Assembly (NCBI GenBank): GCA_016271365.2
Contig: CM057454.1
Coordinates: 701,421,501-701,485,500 of the forward strand
DNA from: Neoceratodus forsteri
Taxonomy: Eukaryota > Chordata > Ceratodontiformes > Ceratodontidae
Direction: 5' to 3'
Length of the DNA: 64,000 nt
Shown: positions 21,739 through 33,399 of the stretch, in pieces
How positions within the stretch are numbered: position 1 is the first letter of the stretch
Layout of the letters: each line of letters opens with the position of its first letter
Translations under genes and position numbers: made by a program
Notes under the pieces: model-generated
What the model was told of the DNA's origin: nothing
Seen by the model: only the letters and a program-made list of their open reading frames with translations
The model's database searches: none

Positions 21739-21835
21739 AGCTACTTGTTAAATTTTTTAAAATTTTTAGCTCAAGAAGTAGTTTCGCAGTCTCACTCTGT
21801 CCTTTTGTCTTGAGCTTTCAACATCTTGAAATGCT

Positions 21836-21842
21836 TATATAA
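21836..21842 (-). promoter_or_regulatory. TATA box for the leftward Polinton genes
   Basis: On the minus strand TTTATATAAGC faces the polymerase side. A second TATA-like ATATATAAG lies at about 21926-21934 on the plus strand, so transcription outward from this region is also conceivable. Confidence 0.55.
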
Positions 21843-21849
21843 AATGACT

Positions 21850-23230
21850 CAGACCCCCTCCCCCAAGTATGTAGCAAGTAGTGAAAAACATCTGGTACTG
21901 TCCATCAGACCACCCACCCATTCTCGAAGAGGAAATATATAAGCTCTATGCTACTCAATGTAGGCTTTTGTTTCTCACTTCCTGCGACAGCTGGAAGGCA
22001 TTAAGAAATGCCTTTCTGCTAATACATTGGTCACAGTCTAATTAAAACAGATGCTTTTTATCAATCTTAAAACACAAAGAGGCACAGTTTATAATAACGG
22101 CAGTTGAGTGCCAGCTTAAGTTATGTTTTTAAAAGTCAAAACAGAAATTCTGTCTTTTTTAAACAGCTGCATCCTTTAAATTAGTAATTCAGTAAAACTG
22201 CTTGCATACCACTAATCAGAAGATAAAACTTATTTTGTTAAAAAGTTAATCATGAGAAACACAAGTTTTTCTCATTTACAATGTAGGAGAGTTCAAAAAG
22301 AAATGCCATACTGCTACATATATTGGTCACAGTCTAATTAAAACAGATGCTTTTTATCAATCTTAAAACACAAAGAGGCACAGTTTATAATAACGGCAGT
22401 TGAGTGCCAGCTTAAGTTATGTTTTTAAAAGTCAAAACAGAAATTCTGTATTTTTAAACAGCTGAGTCCTTTAAATTAGTAATTCAGTAAAACATAGCAC
22501 ACACACACACACATAGGGTGTATTCTTTTGCACCGACTCTAAGCAAAGCTGTAGACACATTTTAAGACTGTGTGCTTTAAAATTATTCTGAAAGAGAAAC
22601 ACTATCATTTTACATTCTGTCTTTTCTTTGTAACATATTTATTTTTCTATTTAGTACTACGTGACTTTTTAATTTTTTGATAATGTAACTATAGACATTT
22701 ATTTTGTAACAAAAGCATAAAGCTACATTTTTACAGATCCCTGTAAATACAGGGACCATGTAATCCAAAAATCTTGAGACACATGTTTCCAAAGAGAATC
22801 AATAGTCCTTTGTAGCCATGGCTGTGTAAATGAACAACAGATGTTTTGTCACATCTTAACAGACAAAGACACCTACCACACAGCCAACAGGACCATGAGC
22901 TCCAAAAAGCCCATCTATATTTTAAACATCCATAAAAGACATTGCTTTTCCTACGTGCCTAATGAGGGACGGACACACACATACACACACACACACACAC
23001 ACACCACACAGCCACCAGGCTCCAAAAAGCACATCTATATTTTAAAATACATAAAAGACATTGCTTTTCCTACGTGTCTAATGAGGGACACACACACACA
23101 CAAAGTGTGTATTCTTTTGCACCAACTCTAAGCAATGCTGTAGATACATTTTAAGACTGTGTGCTTTAAAATTATTCTGAAAGAGAAACATTATCATTTT
23201 ACATTCTGTCTTTTCTTTGTAACATATCAT
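21850..23230. repeat. Right-arm non-coding block made of duplicated segments
   Basis: No gene is visible. Three repeat pairs account for much of it. The first is 22031-22155 and 22325-22450 (GGTCACAGTCTAATTAAAAC through AACAGAAATTCTGT). The second is about 22517-22640 and 23105-23228 (TTCTAAGCAA-type text with GTGTGCTTTAAAATTATTCT). The third is about 22900-22973 and 23020-23092 (CATCTATATTTTAAA with CATAAAAGACATTGCTTTTC). (CA)n runs at 22500-22514, 22976-23004 and 23087-23102 lie at the joints. Confidence 0.75.
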
Positions 23231-24381
23231 TTTTTCAAAACATTATAAATATCACACACACACATTTCATTTCAGCCTTCTCCTTGATACTACACAGAGC
23301 TGAGGGGGTGAACTATAGGTATGTGTATTCCTTTTTTATGATATATTTTTATTCTTTCTAATTCATGACAAAAGTATAAATAATTAGTTTTTTGCAATTG
23401 TTGCAATGCTATCCAGAGAAATCTGCTGAACCATCTTATTTACACAGAGGTCCCCCATTTTAGCTTATAAATGTTACATGTGTATACATAAAGCTATCCT
23501 TTTGATGCAAGTTTGACACAGTCCTACAGATGCATGTTAAATAATTTTGTATATTGTTACAAAAACAGAAAAAGGGGTACTCACACAGACAGATGAATTT
23601 CCCTCAGGGGTCTCCTCACAGATCTGTGAAACCTCTGCATGATCAGGTTTCCTCCTAGATACTTCTTTCTGAAAATATCCTAATCAAAAAACACACACAT
23701 GTCCCTGCAGTTATACACCAGACCTAGAGGGGGCACATACCACTACGTAAACACTAAATGATTTTTTGGGGTGGGAGGAGCACGGTGGTGAAGAGGGACA
23801 GGGGTTCAAGCCAGGATGGTGGGGGTGCAGGAGAAAGGGGGGACAGGGTTCAAGCCAGGATGGTGGGGGTGCAGGAGAAGAGGACAGGGGTTCGAGCCAG
23901 GCTGGTGGGGGTGCAGGAGAAAGGAGGGACGCAGGAGTTCAAGCTACCATGGTGGGACTCGGGTTCCAGCCAGGATGGTCTGGCAGGGGATCGAGGAGTG
24001 TACGAGAAGGAGGGGTGCAGGACGCTTACAAAATGGTGGCAGGGTTCGAGGAGTGTCTGAGAATGAGGGGCGTAAGACGCTTACAAAATGGTGGTGTTAT
24101 GTCACTTCCAGGGTTTCAGTGTGGGTCATTTCCTGTGCAAGGGGATGGGACATGGGTTTGAATGCGTGTCATTTCCTGCGCAAGGGGTGGAACACGGGTT
24201 TGAGGTTGCATCACTTCCGCCAGAAGTGGGCGGGGCTAGCACATTTTAGGGAGGGACTTCGGGTTTAACAAGGGGTGATTCTGATTGGTCCATTTTAGGC
24301 CACGACCACCTGTCAAATGACTTGACACGCGCTGATTGGCTGAAATTTAACATTTGACGAGATATATGAACTTATACTACT
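23231..24381 (-). repeat. Right inverted terminal repeat of the Polinton
   Basis: Reverse complement of 3945-5085, about 1,151 bases, diverged by substitutions and small indels. It ends CTTATACTACT. The GC-rich minisatellite counterpart is at 23785-23945, where the units read CAAGCCAGGATGGTGGGGG and close variants. Confidence 0.95.
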
Positions 24382-24387
24382 AACATT
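24382..24387. repeat. Right target-site duplication of the Polinton (AACATT)
   Basis: Identical to 3939-3944. Confidence 0.95.
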
Positions 24388-24730
24388 TTCTGTATATTAC
24401 AAAGATGTCAATGAATAACTGTAATGAAAGTCATTGAAACTAGTATGTTTGAACCAAAATCAAAATCAAACTCAAGCTGTCACCTGCAACATATAAATAT
24501 AAAAGGAAAGACATTAATTTACTACTGCTTATTACTTCTCCTGTTGTGTATATACATACAGCTTATCCAGTGTGTTGCCCTCCACCATTTTAAATATACT
24601 TCAGGTACTTGTGAAATTTGTTTTTTCTCTGTTTCTCATATATATTGAATGTTATTTAAAATTGATTGAAATAACTGTTCTTATGTTATATTTGCTTGTT
24701 GTATGGTTCAACTGCATCTGACTTGCCATA
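24388..24730. other. AT-rich flank, possibly a Tx1-type LINE 3' region
   Basis: No gene. If the Polinton is removed, this continues the TTTTTATTGCATAAAG text at 3922. That text resembles, in composition, the 3' regions of the Tx1-like LINEs at 50.39 and 58.60 kb. Confidence 0.35.
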
Positions 24731-25616
24731 TCCAATATTTGAAGCAGGCAAGTATTACACTTAATATGCTGGCATTATATATTGTCCACCGAGAAGGTGA
24801 AATTCCTGAAAACAATGATCCCTATACACGATGCCAATGTGCTGCTGAAACCAGGTGCATTGGTGTTGATATGTGTGAATGCCATGGAGTGGGGTCCCAT
24901 GGACCCCAGGTGGCATTCACAAACTGGATATAAGACAAGTGTGCAACCGATCTCCTGGCCACATGGACAGCAACTTGCCAGGGCCAGCAGGTGCACCGGG
25001 GGGCAGGCCAGTACTACGTGCCATTCATCAAGGCAGGTAGTGCCATCTGCAGGGGCTTGGAGGATGGAGCAGGTTACAGCTGCTGGGACCTTGCAGAAAC
25101 TCACTGTGTGCCCCCAATAACCTCACGTGCTAGTCGTAGCAGGAAAAGGAAATGACCTGCCATGCTACCCAAGCCCACTAGGCTGATGGGGAGGGCTGGG
25201 GCAGCTGGATGGGTGAGTGATCATGACAAACCCGGTGTATCCTGAACCAATAGCCAGATACCCCTCTGACCACTACCACCACATGGCAGCCCGATCTTGG
25301 ACCACCCATATGCATCCCCATCCCATACATGGCTGCCTGATCCAGTTGTGGTGGAACACACGTGCCCCCCAACACATCAGAACACTATGTCTTGTGGTGT
25401 GCTCCCAGCAGCAGTGAGACAAATGGCAGCCAAGGAGGTGTGGAAAGGGCTGGGCTGCTGGCCGCCTCTACCTGCGGCACCATCTGGTAGGCATGTGGGT
25501 TGGGAGGCAGTACCATGGTTGAGTGGGGAGGCAGCTGGCCACTGGCATATGATGGTGCAGCAGGGTACCAGGTTTGGGGGCATGGTTGGTCTCTGCTGGG
25601 CACCTGCGTGTGTGGG
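24730..25616. mobile_element. Anonymous GC-rich repeat
   Basis: Long frames on both strands are low-complexity shadows with no domain. The phrase AAGGTGAAATTCC followed by CCCTATA at 24790-24835 faces GGGGGAAATTCC and CCCTATATTC in the reverse complement of 690-735, so this may belong to the same MITE family as the block at 1-890. Confidence 0.3.
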
Positions 25617-27045
25617 GTCTAGTACGATCTCCCGACAACAAACATCCCGACGGCAAAAGTCCCATCTTTTATTTCCCGAATTTAACCTTCCCGCTATTAC
25701 TGTGTTACAGACTTACATTCCCCTGACACACACACTGACATTGCCATTTTTGTACTCTATTAGTGAGCAAACTAAAGTGCAACTTACAAGCTATGTAACT
25801 GAGGTGGATGCAAGGTTTTGTCATTAGAGTTTTCAAGCCCCTGTTTCTCCAAAATATGCTGTAAACCAGAGGCTTCTTGTGTAGCAGTCAAATTATTGTG
25901 GGGTTCATATACCATCTTGGCAGTGCTTGTTTTGTTAGTAAGACACTCTGGTATAGATTTGTTTTTTTTGTTTTTTTTAGTGATATGGAGCTCTCTTGGG
26001 AAGGTTGCACATTTTCAGAGGATCTGAACTACCCGTAGCAGTATATTGCATCAGAGACCGTTTGTGGGTATGCTGATTAAGTGTAAATGTATTATTCTGA
26101 AGAAACAGCTGAGTCCAGGATCAGAGTTCTCTGAGGTTGGATCACGGCCTTCACTATACCATGCTGAAATATGCTTATAGCAATATTGCAAGAGTTACTA
26201 GTATAACTACTTTGTACCATCGGATCTGTAACATCTCCCGATTCTGCCATTGCCGGTTGGGAGTTCTGGGGTCTGTCAACGCTCAGTGTTCTTGGACAGA
26301 TCTACCAGTATGGTTCTGGAGAGCAGTTCCTTGGCTATTGATACTGAAGTTAATCACTGACCTTAACAACAGCTGTAATTGTGTTTTTTTTATTTTTATT
26401 TTATTTTGCAATCAGTTTACAACCTTTGTGCAATGAATTAAAATGTGAGGGATTTATACTTAAAATATTATATGTGTTCATATAAGAAAAGCAAGGGAGA
26501 AAAGATATAGCATTTTTTCATGAGATTTTAAAATAAACAAACATGCGGTAGTTAGACAAAAAGAGATGAGTAAACCATTCCAGATGGCAAGGACAACAGA
26601 AGCGAAGGTTCTATGACCAGAAATAGAAAGATTAGTTGATGGTATTGAAAGGAGGTCAGAATTTGGGGATAGAAGAGGACGAGAGGGGGTGTAGGGGGAG
26701 ATACGATTAAACAATATTATCCAATGATATTGCAAGAGTTACTGGTATAACTACATTGTACCCTCAGATCTGTAACATCTCCCGGTTCTGCCATTGTCGG
26801 TTGGGAGTTCTGGGGTCTGTCAATGTTCAGTGTTCAGTGCATGCAGTCCGAGTACAGCGCTATATTTACAGCAAAAGTGAGGGGGTTGAAATAGAGAGTT
26901 GTTCCTTTGCTCGTTTTCTCGGTCTGTTATTATATGCCTTGATGGTATAATTTATGTCAGCAAGTCAGTCAGTTTGTATTTTCGGCAAGTAAATGATGGT
27001 AAATTACACATCGGGAAGTTAGTATTCGGGCAATGGTACTGATCC

Positions 27046-27047
<2 letters not shown>
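25617..27047. mobile_element. Non-autonomous DNA transposon with CCCGA-rich inverted ends
   Basis: The left end reads AGTACGATCTCCCGA then CATCCCGA and TTATTTCCCGAA; the reverse complement of the right end reads AGTACCATTGCCCGA then CTTCCCGA and TTACTTGCCGAA. The imperfect inverted ends extend about 70 bases. Inside, a 90-bp unit (GATCTGTAACATCTCCCG and GGTTGGGAGTTCTGGGGTC) occurs at about 26222 and 26767, separated by an L2-like LINE fragment. No transposase is present. Confidence 0.55.
26440..26735 (-). pseudogene. 3' fragment of an L2/Rex1-like LINE ORF2
   Basis: The minus-strand frame (SNSDLLSIPSTNLSISGHR, then ASVVLAIWNGLL) matches the conserved C-terminal tail of L2/CR1-group ORF2 proteins, where a D-L-L-x-V-P, G-x-R-A-F and W-N-x-L-P pattern recurs. 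It is truncated and lies between two copies of the 90-bp unit, so it probably inserted into the CCCGA element. Confidence 0.6.
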
Positions 27048-27083
<36 letters not shown>

Positions 27084-27085
27084 GG
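27045..27085. repeat. (GT)n microsatellite
   Basis: About twenty GT repeats. Confidence 0.95.
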
Positions 27086-27575
27086 GTGGTTCATGGGAAA
27101 CAACAGGAATAGGGCTGTGCTGTGTGCAGAGTGGGTCAGCCTCTGGCATACAGGAAAGGGACACACTGCTGTGTTTGTGGATGGGGGTTACTGTGCTTGG
27201 GCACAGTTCTGTGGCAGGTGGGGGACTCGTATGGGTCTGCAGCACATGGGGGCATGGCTACGTTGGTCTGGGTTCCTGCAAGTGCTGTTGACACACCACC
27301 CTTTGCATGGGATACACTCCTGAACCCAATATGGGCATCCAATTGGATGCCTGTCTGGGTCTGCAACTCTGCCCCAATCTGCCCTGCACAGTCCTGTGTG
27401 CTGGGGGGTCCACAGATGGGTAGCCACTGGTTGTAAATAACAGCATGTGAGCACCTGTCCATGGGTGCGGTGATATGCGGGTGGGGTATGCACCTTTGTC
27501 ACATATCTTCCACCCCATTTGTACACACGGCCTAATATCTTAGGTTATTTCATGGAAAGATGAGTATCTCCATTT
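27086..27575. other. GC-rich anonymous DNA
   Basis: Several overlapping frames on both strands without a domain. No supported gene. Confidence 0.4.
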
Positions 27576-30378
27576 TTGTTTAAGCATACCAGCACAGGGG
27601 TGGTCTACAGACCACCAGCCCAGGTGGAAGAGACAGATAGGGAGTTAATGCTAGCCATCCAAAGAATGGTGGACAAGTGGGAGGTGGCGCTGGTTAGAGA
27701 CTTCAATATTCCAAACGTGGACCAGCTCCTTCAAGCAGCAGCATCAACCAGGAACAGATTTATTCTGGACTCCCTTCAAGGTACCTTCGTTAAGCATCTG
27801 TTCATAGAACCAACTTGGCAGAAGGCAATACTGGACCTTGTGCTCACAAATGGGGACAGTGTGATAGGGGTAACAGTGGGGAGCACCTGGGGAACAGTGA
27901 CCACCAGTCACTGTGGTTTGAAATCACAGAATCCTGGAGACAGGGTTATGTTACCAGAACAGCTAGATTGAGCAATCAGCTACCAGCTGATGTAATTGCT
28001 GCCCCTAGTGTTAATTCATTTAAGGCAAGACTTGACAGGTTTATTAATGATGGTAACTTGTTACCTCCACTGTGAAGTGGGGACAACATTAATGGGCAGT
28101 TGCCTTCTGTAGTCCTAAATCCCGAGTATTGTCTGAGTATAAGGAGCAGAACCAAACCACAAAAACATGTATCCTGGATTTTAGGAGGGCTGACTTTGGG
28201 AAAATGAGGATATGCCTGGAGGAAATACTAATGGTAATGAAGAGGGAATCAGGGGTGGAGGAACAGTGGGCAATATTTAAAACAGGGATTACAAGAGCAA
28301 CAGAATTATACGTTAAGCAGGTTAGCAAGGGGAAAAGGAAGAGGAGGCCATTACAGTTTTCCAAGGAAGTAGTGGAGAAAGTGAAAGCCAAAAAGATTGC
28401 ATTCAGGCAATACAAAAAGACGCAGGTAGAAGGGGCTAGGAAGAAGTACCAGGAGAAGCAAAGGGAGGCATGGAGGTCAGTAAAGGAAGCCAAAGCTCAG
28501 GCAGAAGAGTGCATCTCAAAATCAGTGGGTAGAAGGGACAAAACCTTTTACAGCTACATAAGTGAAAAAAAGAAGGGCAAAGGGAGGGCTAGTGAGACTG
28601 AAGGGGGAGGACAGGGGCAGCATGGAGGATGATGACAGTAAAGCTGACATAATGAACAGATATTTCCGCACAGTCTTTACTGAGGAAAGGGAGGGTAATG
28701 GGCCTAAAGTGAGTACAAGGAGTGGGAAGGGTGCAGAAATGGACAGAAGTCCCTCTAACAAGTCCCTCTACATGGGAAAGGGTCTTAAAGGAACTGGAAG
28801 GATAAGAATCAGTAAAGTAATGGGGCCAGATGGGGTGCACCCCATGGTCCTAAAGGAACTAAGAGAGGTGGAGGCTGAACCTCTGGCAATCCTGTTTAGC
28901 TCATCACTGGAAACAGGGGAAGTACCCAAAGACTGGAAGACAGCAGATGTAGTCCCCTTATACAAAGTGGGAACAAAGAGGAAGCAGGGCATTACAGACC
29001 AGTCAGCCTGACTGCTGTAGTGAGGAAGATCATGGAACCACTAATAAGGAAAGACTGGTGGAACATCTGTTTGCCAATGGACTACAGGACCTGAGGCAGC
29101 ATGGTTTCACTGGGAGGAGGTCATGCCAGACCAACCTCATTGAATTTTTTGACCGGGTGACAAGGGAGGTGGATCAGGGGAGGGCAGTGGGCATGGCTTA
29201 TCTGCACTTCATCAAGGCCTTTAACACTGCGCAGCATAGAAGGCTATTAAACAAACTGGGGAATATGTGAGTGGGCAGGACAGTATTGCAGTGGGTTGAT
29301 AATTGGCTGGGCGGCAGGATGCAGAGGGTGGTGGTAAATGTCTGTCACTCCACAGAAGGAAGAGTGACCAGTGGGGTACTGCAGGGATCAGTGCTGGGAC
29401 CGATTCTATTCAATGTCTTCATCAGTGACATTACGTTGGACCTAGAAGGCAGAATTTCCCTGTTCACTGATGACATGAAGCTCTGTAACAGAGTGGACAT
29501 GCCAGAAGGTGTGGACAGAATTAGGAGTGACCTACAGAAGCTTGAAGAATGGTTGAGGGTTTAGCAAGTGAAATTCAATGCAAAGAAGTGCAAAATAATG
29601 CATATGGGGCAAAAAAACCCTGGAACAACATATCAGTTGGAGGGTGAGGATATAGCATGCACCAAGCAGGAAAGGGACCTTGGGGTTATCATCTCTGATG
29701 ACCTCAAGGTAGGGAAACAGTGCAACAAGGCAGCAGGTAAAGCAAATAGGATGCTGGGATGCATAGGCAGGAGCATCACCAGCAGGAAAAGGAGGTCATA
29801 ATTCCACTATACAAGACACTAGTGAGGCCCCACCTGGTGTACAGTGTACAGTTCTGGAGACCTTACCTACATAAGGACATAGACAGGGTATAAAAGGTTC
29901 AGAAGAGGACAACAAAGATGGTACAGGGATTGCATCACAAGTCCTATGATGACAGGCTGAAGGACATGAATATGTACACCCTAGAAGAGAGGAGGGAGAC
30001 AGGGGGTATGATAGAGACATACAAATACTTTCCAGGGAGGAACAGGGTGGAGGAATACACTATTTGCCAGCAAAAAAGATTTTACAGGACTAGAGGAAAT
30101 GTGATGAAGTTTGAGGGAGGGTGATTCAGAGGAATCATGAGGAAGAATTTATTCACAGAAAGGGTGGTGGACAAGTGGAACACCCTGCCAAAGAAAGTGG
30201 TGGGGGCTGAAACAATCATGGGATTTAAGAATGCATGGGATAGACATAAGGGAATCCTGGCGGTCAGGGGTAAGGGACAACAGACCTCTAGAAAAAAGTA
30301 AAGGGAACTTACAAGCTCAAATGGGCAGACTGGGTGGGCCAGAGGCCCTTATCTTCTGACAGTATATCTGTATCTATG
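27576..30378 (+). mobile_element. CR1-type LINE, 5'-truncated and degenerate
   Basis: The element begins in the endonuclease domain (VVYRPPAQVEETDREL, then DFNIPNVDQL with the expected GDFN Gly changed to Arg). A connector follows with coiled basic text at 28130-28630, then reverse transcriptase. Visible RT blocks are KVMGPDGVHPMVLKELRE, the QHGFTGRRSCQTNLIEF region (29099-29150), GVLQGSVLGPILFNVFISD and the catalytic box as FTDD instead of FADD. The DLGVIISDDLKVGKQC region and the 3' end (TATCTTCTGACAG, then a TATCTGTATCTATGT tail) close it. Many stops. Confidence 0.9.
27955..28110 (+). pseudogene. Foreign LINE tail inside the CR1 connector
   Basis: Between the endonuclease and the connector the frame reads LSNQLPADVIAAPSVNSFKA, which is the C-terminal tail of an L2/CR1-group ORF2 and does not belong at this place in CR1. 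Either a 3' LINE fragment was inserted or template switching joined two elements. Confidence 0.6.
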
Positions 30379-30514
30379 TATAATGTTCAAAATTGTTTAA
30401 TGTATGGGCATTCGAAATATAGGTGTTCCATCATTTCAAGCTCTTCTGTGCGTGTTTCCCTGGGACAGTACCTTTCTCCCTTATCGTTATGTTTTAAGTT
30501 ATTAAGTTTTATTT
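30379..30514. other. Short unassigned stretch between two LINEs
   Basis: No feature seen. Confidence 0.4.
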
Positions 30515-31905
30515 ATTCATGACTTTGATAACTGGGTGAGTGCACTGATCCCAGGGATCATTTTCAGGCACTACCTGGGCCATAACACATGGCGCAGGGT
30601 GACAGTGAAGTACAAGGTAACAGTAATACACATGAAACAGATTTGATACAAGCAACAATAGTAAGCACAATATACAGGTTTGATGCATAGGTCCATTTGA
30701 GAACAGTGAATACAAGGTATCAATATCGGACATGAGGAGATTTGGTACAAAAGAAACAAATCATAGGCACAGTGTACAATGTGTGACTGCATCATCCAGT
30801 GAGCAAGTAATACACAGAATACTCAGTAAAAAATATATATACAATATGTACAGGCAAAGAAGTCAAATATTACTGTGAAAAATACAATATAACAGTTGTA
30901 GGCAGGGGAGTTGACTAGTGTGGGTAGGCGGGTAACCCCTGGGCTGGGAGTTGACTAGTGTGAGTTGGTGTCAGACCCCAGGGAGCAGCAGCAGGATGAG
31001 TTTGCCAGGAACCAGACTTTAAGGCAGGACTTGAAACTGGAATGTGTGTCAGTGGAACAGAGTCCAGCCAGTAGTTTGTTCCACTGCAAAGGGGCAGCTG
31101 CAGACCAAGCTCTGCTACCCATGTTGGTGGATACCTAGGAACAGCTAGAGGGGGAGTACCATTAGAGCGAAGGTTGTGGAGGAGCATTCTGGTTTTCAGA
31201 AGGACAGTTAGGGGGGATTCCGGAGCTGTGCGGATGACGTTATCTACCATGCAGCAGAGGGCTAGGTCAAAGCGACCTTGTAGCAGTAGCCAACCAAGGA
31301 TATTATAGAGGGCACAGTGGTGGGTGGAGAATGGGGCCAATAAAGCAAAGTGACAGGTGCTGTTGTAGGCAGTGGAGAGTTTAGACATGGCAGTAGCTGA
31401 GGTCCTGGCATAAATAGGGGAGCAGTAGTCAAGAATAGGGAGAAGATTACCCTGGACAATGGCTAGTCTGGCTTCAGGGGTAAGGTATTGCCTGAATCTA
31501 TAGGCGGCAGCTATCTTTTGATGGAACCTTCTGACAAAGGAATTTGCATGCTCATTGAAAGTGAGGGAGGGCTGAGCAGTACTCCTAAGTATTTGTAGGT
31601 GTTGACATCCTCCAGGGCTGGGCCGTCTGGGGTGAGAATGCGTAAGGGGGCATAGTTTTTAGTTTTGGCCAGAAAGGGCTTAGATCCGAACAGCATGGAT
31701 TTAGTTTTTTTTGGCATTTACTAAGAGGAGTTTTTTTGAGAACCAGCTGTGGGTCGCAGCATAATTGTGTGAGAGAACGGAGGAGATTGCAGCCATGGAT
31801 TTGTCACTGTGGAAGAGGGCAAGGTCATTGGCATACAGGAGTACAAGTTCATTCAACTTCCCATGTGTACATAACCATTGCATGTTTCTCATTTGAACTG
31901 GATCC
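30515..31905 (-). mobile_element. L2/Rex1-like LINE, 5'-truncated
   Basis: Leftward frames give the last part of a reverse transcriptase (YANDLALFHSD at about 31830, a changed Y-x-DD box, then NTYKYLGVLLS). The thumb and C-terminal region is at 31400-30915 (LDYCSPIYARTSA-type, then LGWLLLQGRFDLALCCMV). The 3' end at about 30515-30600 reads, on the minus strand, GTGCCTGAAAATGATCCC, AGTGCACTCACCCAGTTATC and a TAAATAAAA tail. That tail resembles the end of the SINE at 63035-63480. Confidence 0.8.
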
Positions 31906-32039
31906 TGGCCTCAGTAAACATGTGTTTAATTTATTCTTGTTAATGTAATGGTTTATCCCAACATGAGGGTTTTTCATGAAACTGGGAAGTCATAATCATT
32001 TCATATACTTGTTTTTTATTGGTAAGAAGAATTGTTCCT

Positions 32040-32849
32040 TTATATATGAGCCACTGATTCAGTTTTGCAATACAGTGTTGAAAATAAAGAGGCAATCCAG
32101 TAAGTTTTTTTCTCTTTGGGGATAAGCATGCATGTTAGTGTCACATTCTTGCAGATCTGGTAATAAATAATATGAAACCCATGACATCCACAAATTAGAT
32201 GAATTAAGTAATACTGGTCTGATATTTTCATAGATGAATATACCATGAAAAAAACCCAATGGGGTTTAACATATTTAGCCCTCCATTTGCTACAGTAAGA
32301 TATGTAATCACTTTTTTGACCTGATTGAGCCTGCTACGCCATATACATTGAAAGAAACAACTATATCTTTTGGTTTCTAATTGTTTTGGTGTTGGATAAA
32401 CAAAACTAAGGGGCAGAAACATGGATATCAAATAAGTTTTAACTATGTACACCCTTTTTTGTTTGCTCATAAACCATCTGTTTCATTGGTGTACTTAGTT
32501 CAAAGCAATATTTAGCATATTATCCCAATTAAGGAATCCTAAGTCTCCAGAGCCAAACTGAAGTGTGCAGGTGGTTGGCATTATCGGTCCCATATGAATT
32601 CTTATATATTTGAGTCCAATGTACCTATCTGAACACAGTTTCTCTTTCAGAAATTAATGGAGGAGCCTGTTATTGCTGACAATTTATGATTCATCCCTGG
32701 CTTGTATCCTAAGTTTTTGTCTGCTACCACTAAACATAGATCATCCGCATTTGCTAGGGTTTTTATCTCCTTATCCTGACTTGTCAGAGAGAGTCCTAGT
32801 ATGTTTTTATTTATGTTTATTTTTTTAATCAATGGGTCTAAAGTTAGTA
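32040..32849 (-). pseudogene. LINE A, end of reverse transcriptase and C-terminal region
   Basis: The frame reads NILGLSLTSQDKEIKTLA then NADDLCLVVADK, where NADD replaces the YADD catalytic box. Further on, KTYLISMFLPLSFVYPTP, CIWRSRLNQVKKVITYL and a GGLNMLNP block match the Tx1-type C-terminal region. The first codon after the Harbinger continues exactly from the reverse-transcriptase piece at 36797. Confidence 0.85.
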
Positions 32850-33399
32850 GGCCAGATATTCAGAAATGGGTCAAAGGCCAGCGCAAGTCCAGCGCAGTGC
32901 AAATTCAATATGCCATGGTGCAACGAGTGTCATATTCAGAGGTTGCACATGCTGAACTACACCAGTGCAACCCGGCTGAATATAACAGAGATGCGCCATG
33001 GCACAAACAGAAGTGCTCCATGGTACAAACAGACTTGCACCCCATGGGCACCACAAGGCACAGCCACTGATCAAGGGGCAGGACACCACCACAGTGGGAC
33101 ACACCACAACACACAACAGTGAACTGCAGATGCATGACATGCACACTGACACACGCACACCAGACAGACATACACCATGCCACTGCAGCGTGGCTCCTCA
33201 AGCAGCCTGCAAAGCAAACACTGACACAGGCAGATATGTCAAAAAATATATATTTAAGAAGAAAACTATTTACATGAACAAGAGGGTGGGAAAGGGTAGG
33301 AAAGCGAGGGAAGTGGACAGGAGTACAGGGACTGTACAGTGGGATGGGGGAGCTACAGCTGGGGAAACAGGGGAATGCTGGGGCATAAACTAACGGTGG

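Larger units (their letters stand above)
3945..24381. mobile_element. Complete Polinton/Maverick (adintovirus-like endogenous dsDNA virus), 20,437 bp
   Basis: The ends are exact: AGTAGTATAAG at the left, its reverse complement CTTATACTACT at the right, and AACATT on both sides. Inside are long inverted repeats and the diagnostic Polinton gene set: retroviral-type integrase with chromodomain, protein-primed family B polymerase, adenain-like cysteine protease, packaging ATPase, double-jelly-roll major capsid protein and penton-like minor capsid protein. Two oppositely directed transcription units converge near 13.3 kb. Most genes carry several frameshifts or stops, so the copy is not functional as it stands. 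The flanking bases on the left are a SINE/Tx1 LINE junction. Confidence 0.97.

Noticed and set aside
3945..24381. Interpretation as a large retrovirus or as a Teratorn/herpesvirus fusion
   Set aside because: There is an rve integrase but no reverse transcriptase or LTRs, and no herpesvirus-type genes; the protein-primed polymerase and jelly-roll capsid genes settle it as a Polinton.
25297..25827. 176-codon plus-strand frame
   Set aside because: It crosses the boundary between two repeats (at about 25617), so it cannot be one gene; it is low complexity in its first part.
26969..27323. Frames with THTHTHTH or VCVCVCVC runs
   Set aside because: They arise from the (GT)n microsatellite and end soon after it.
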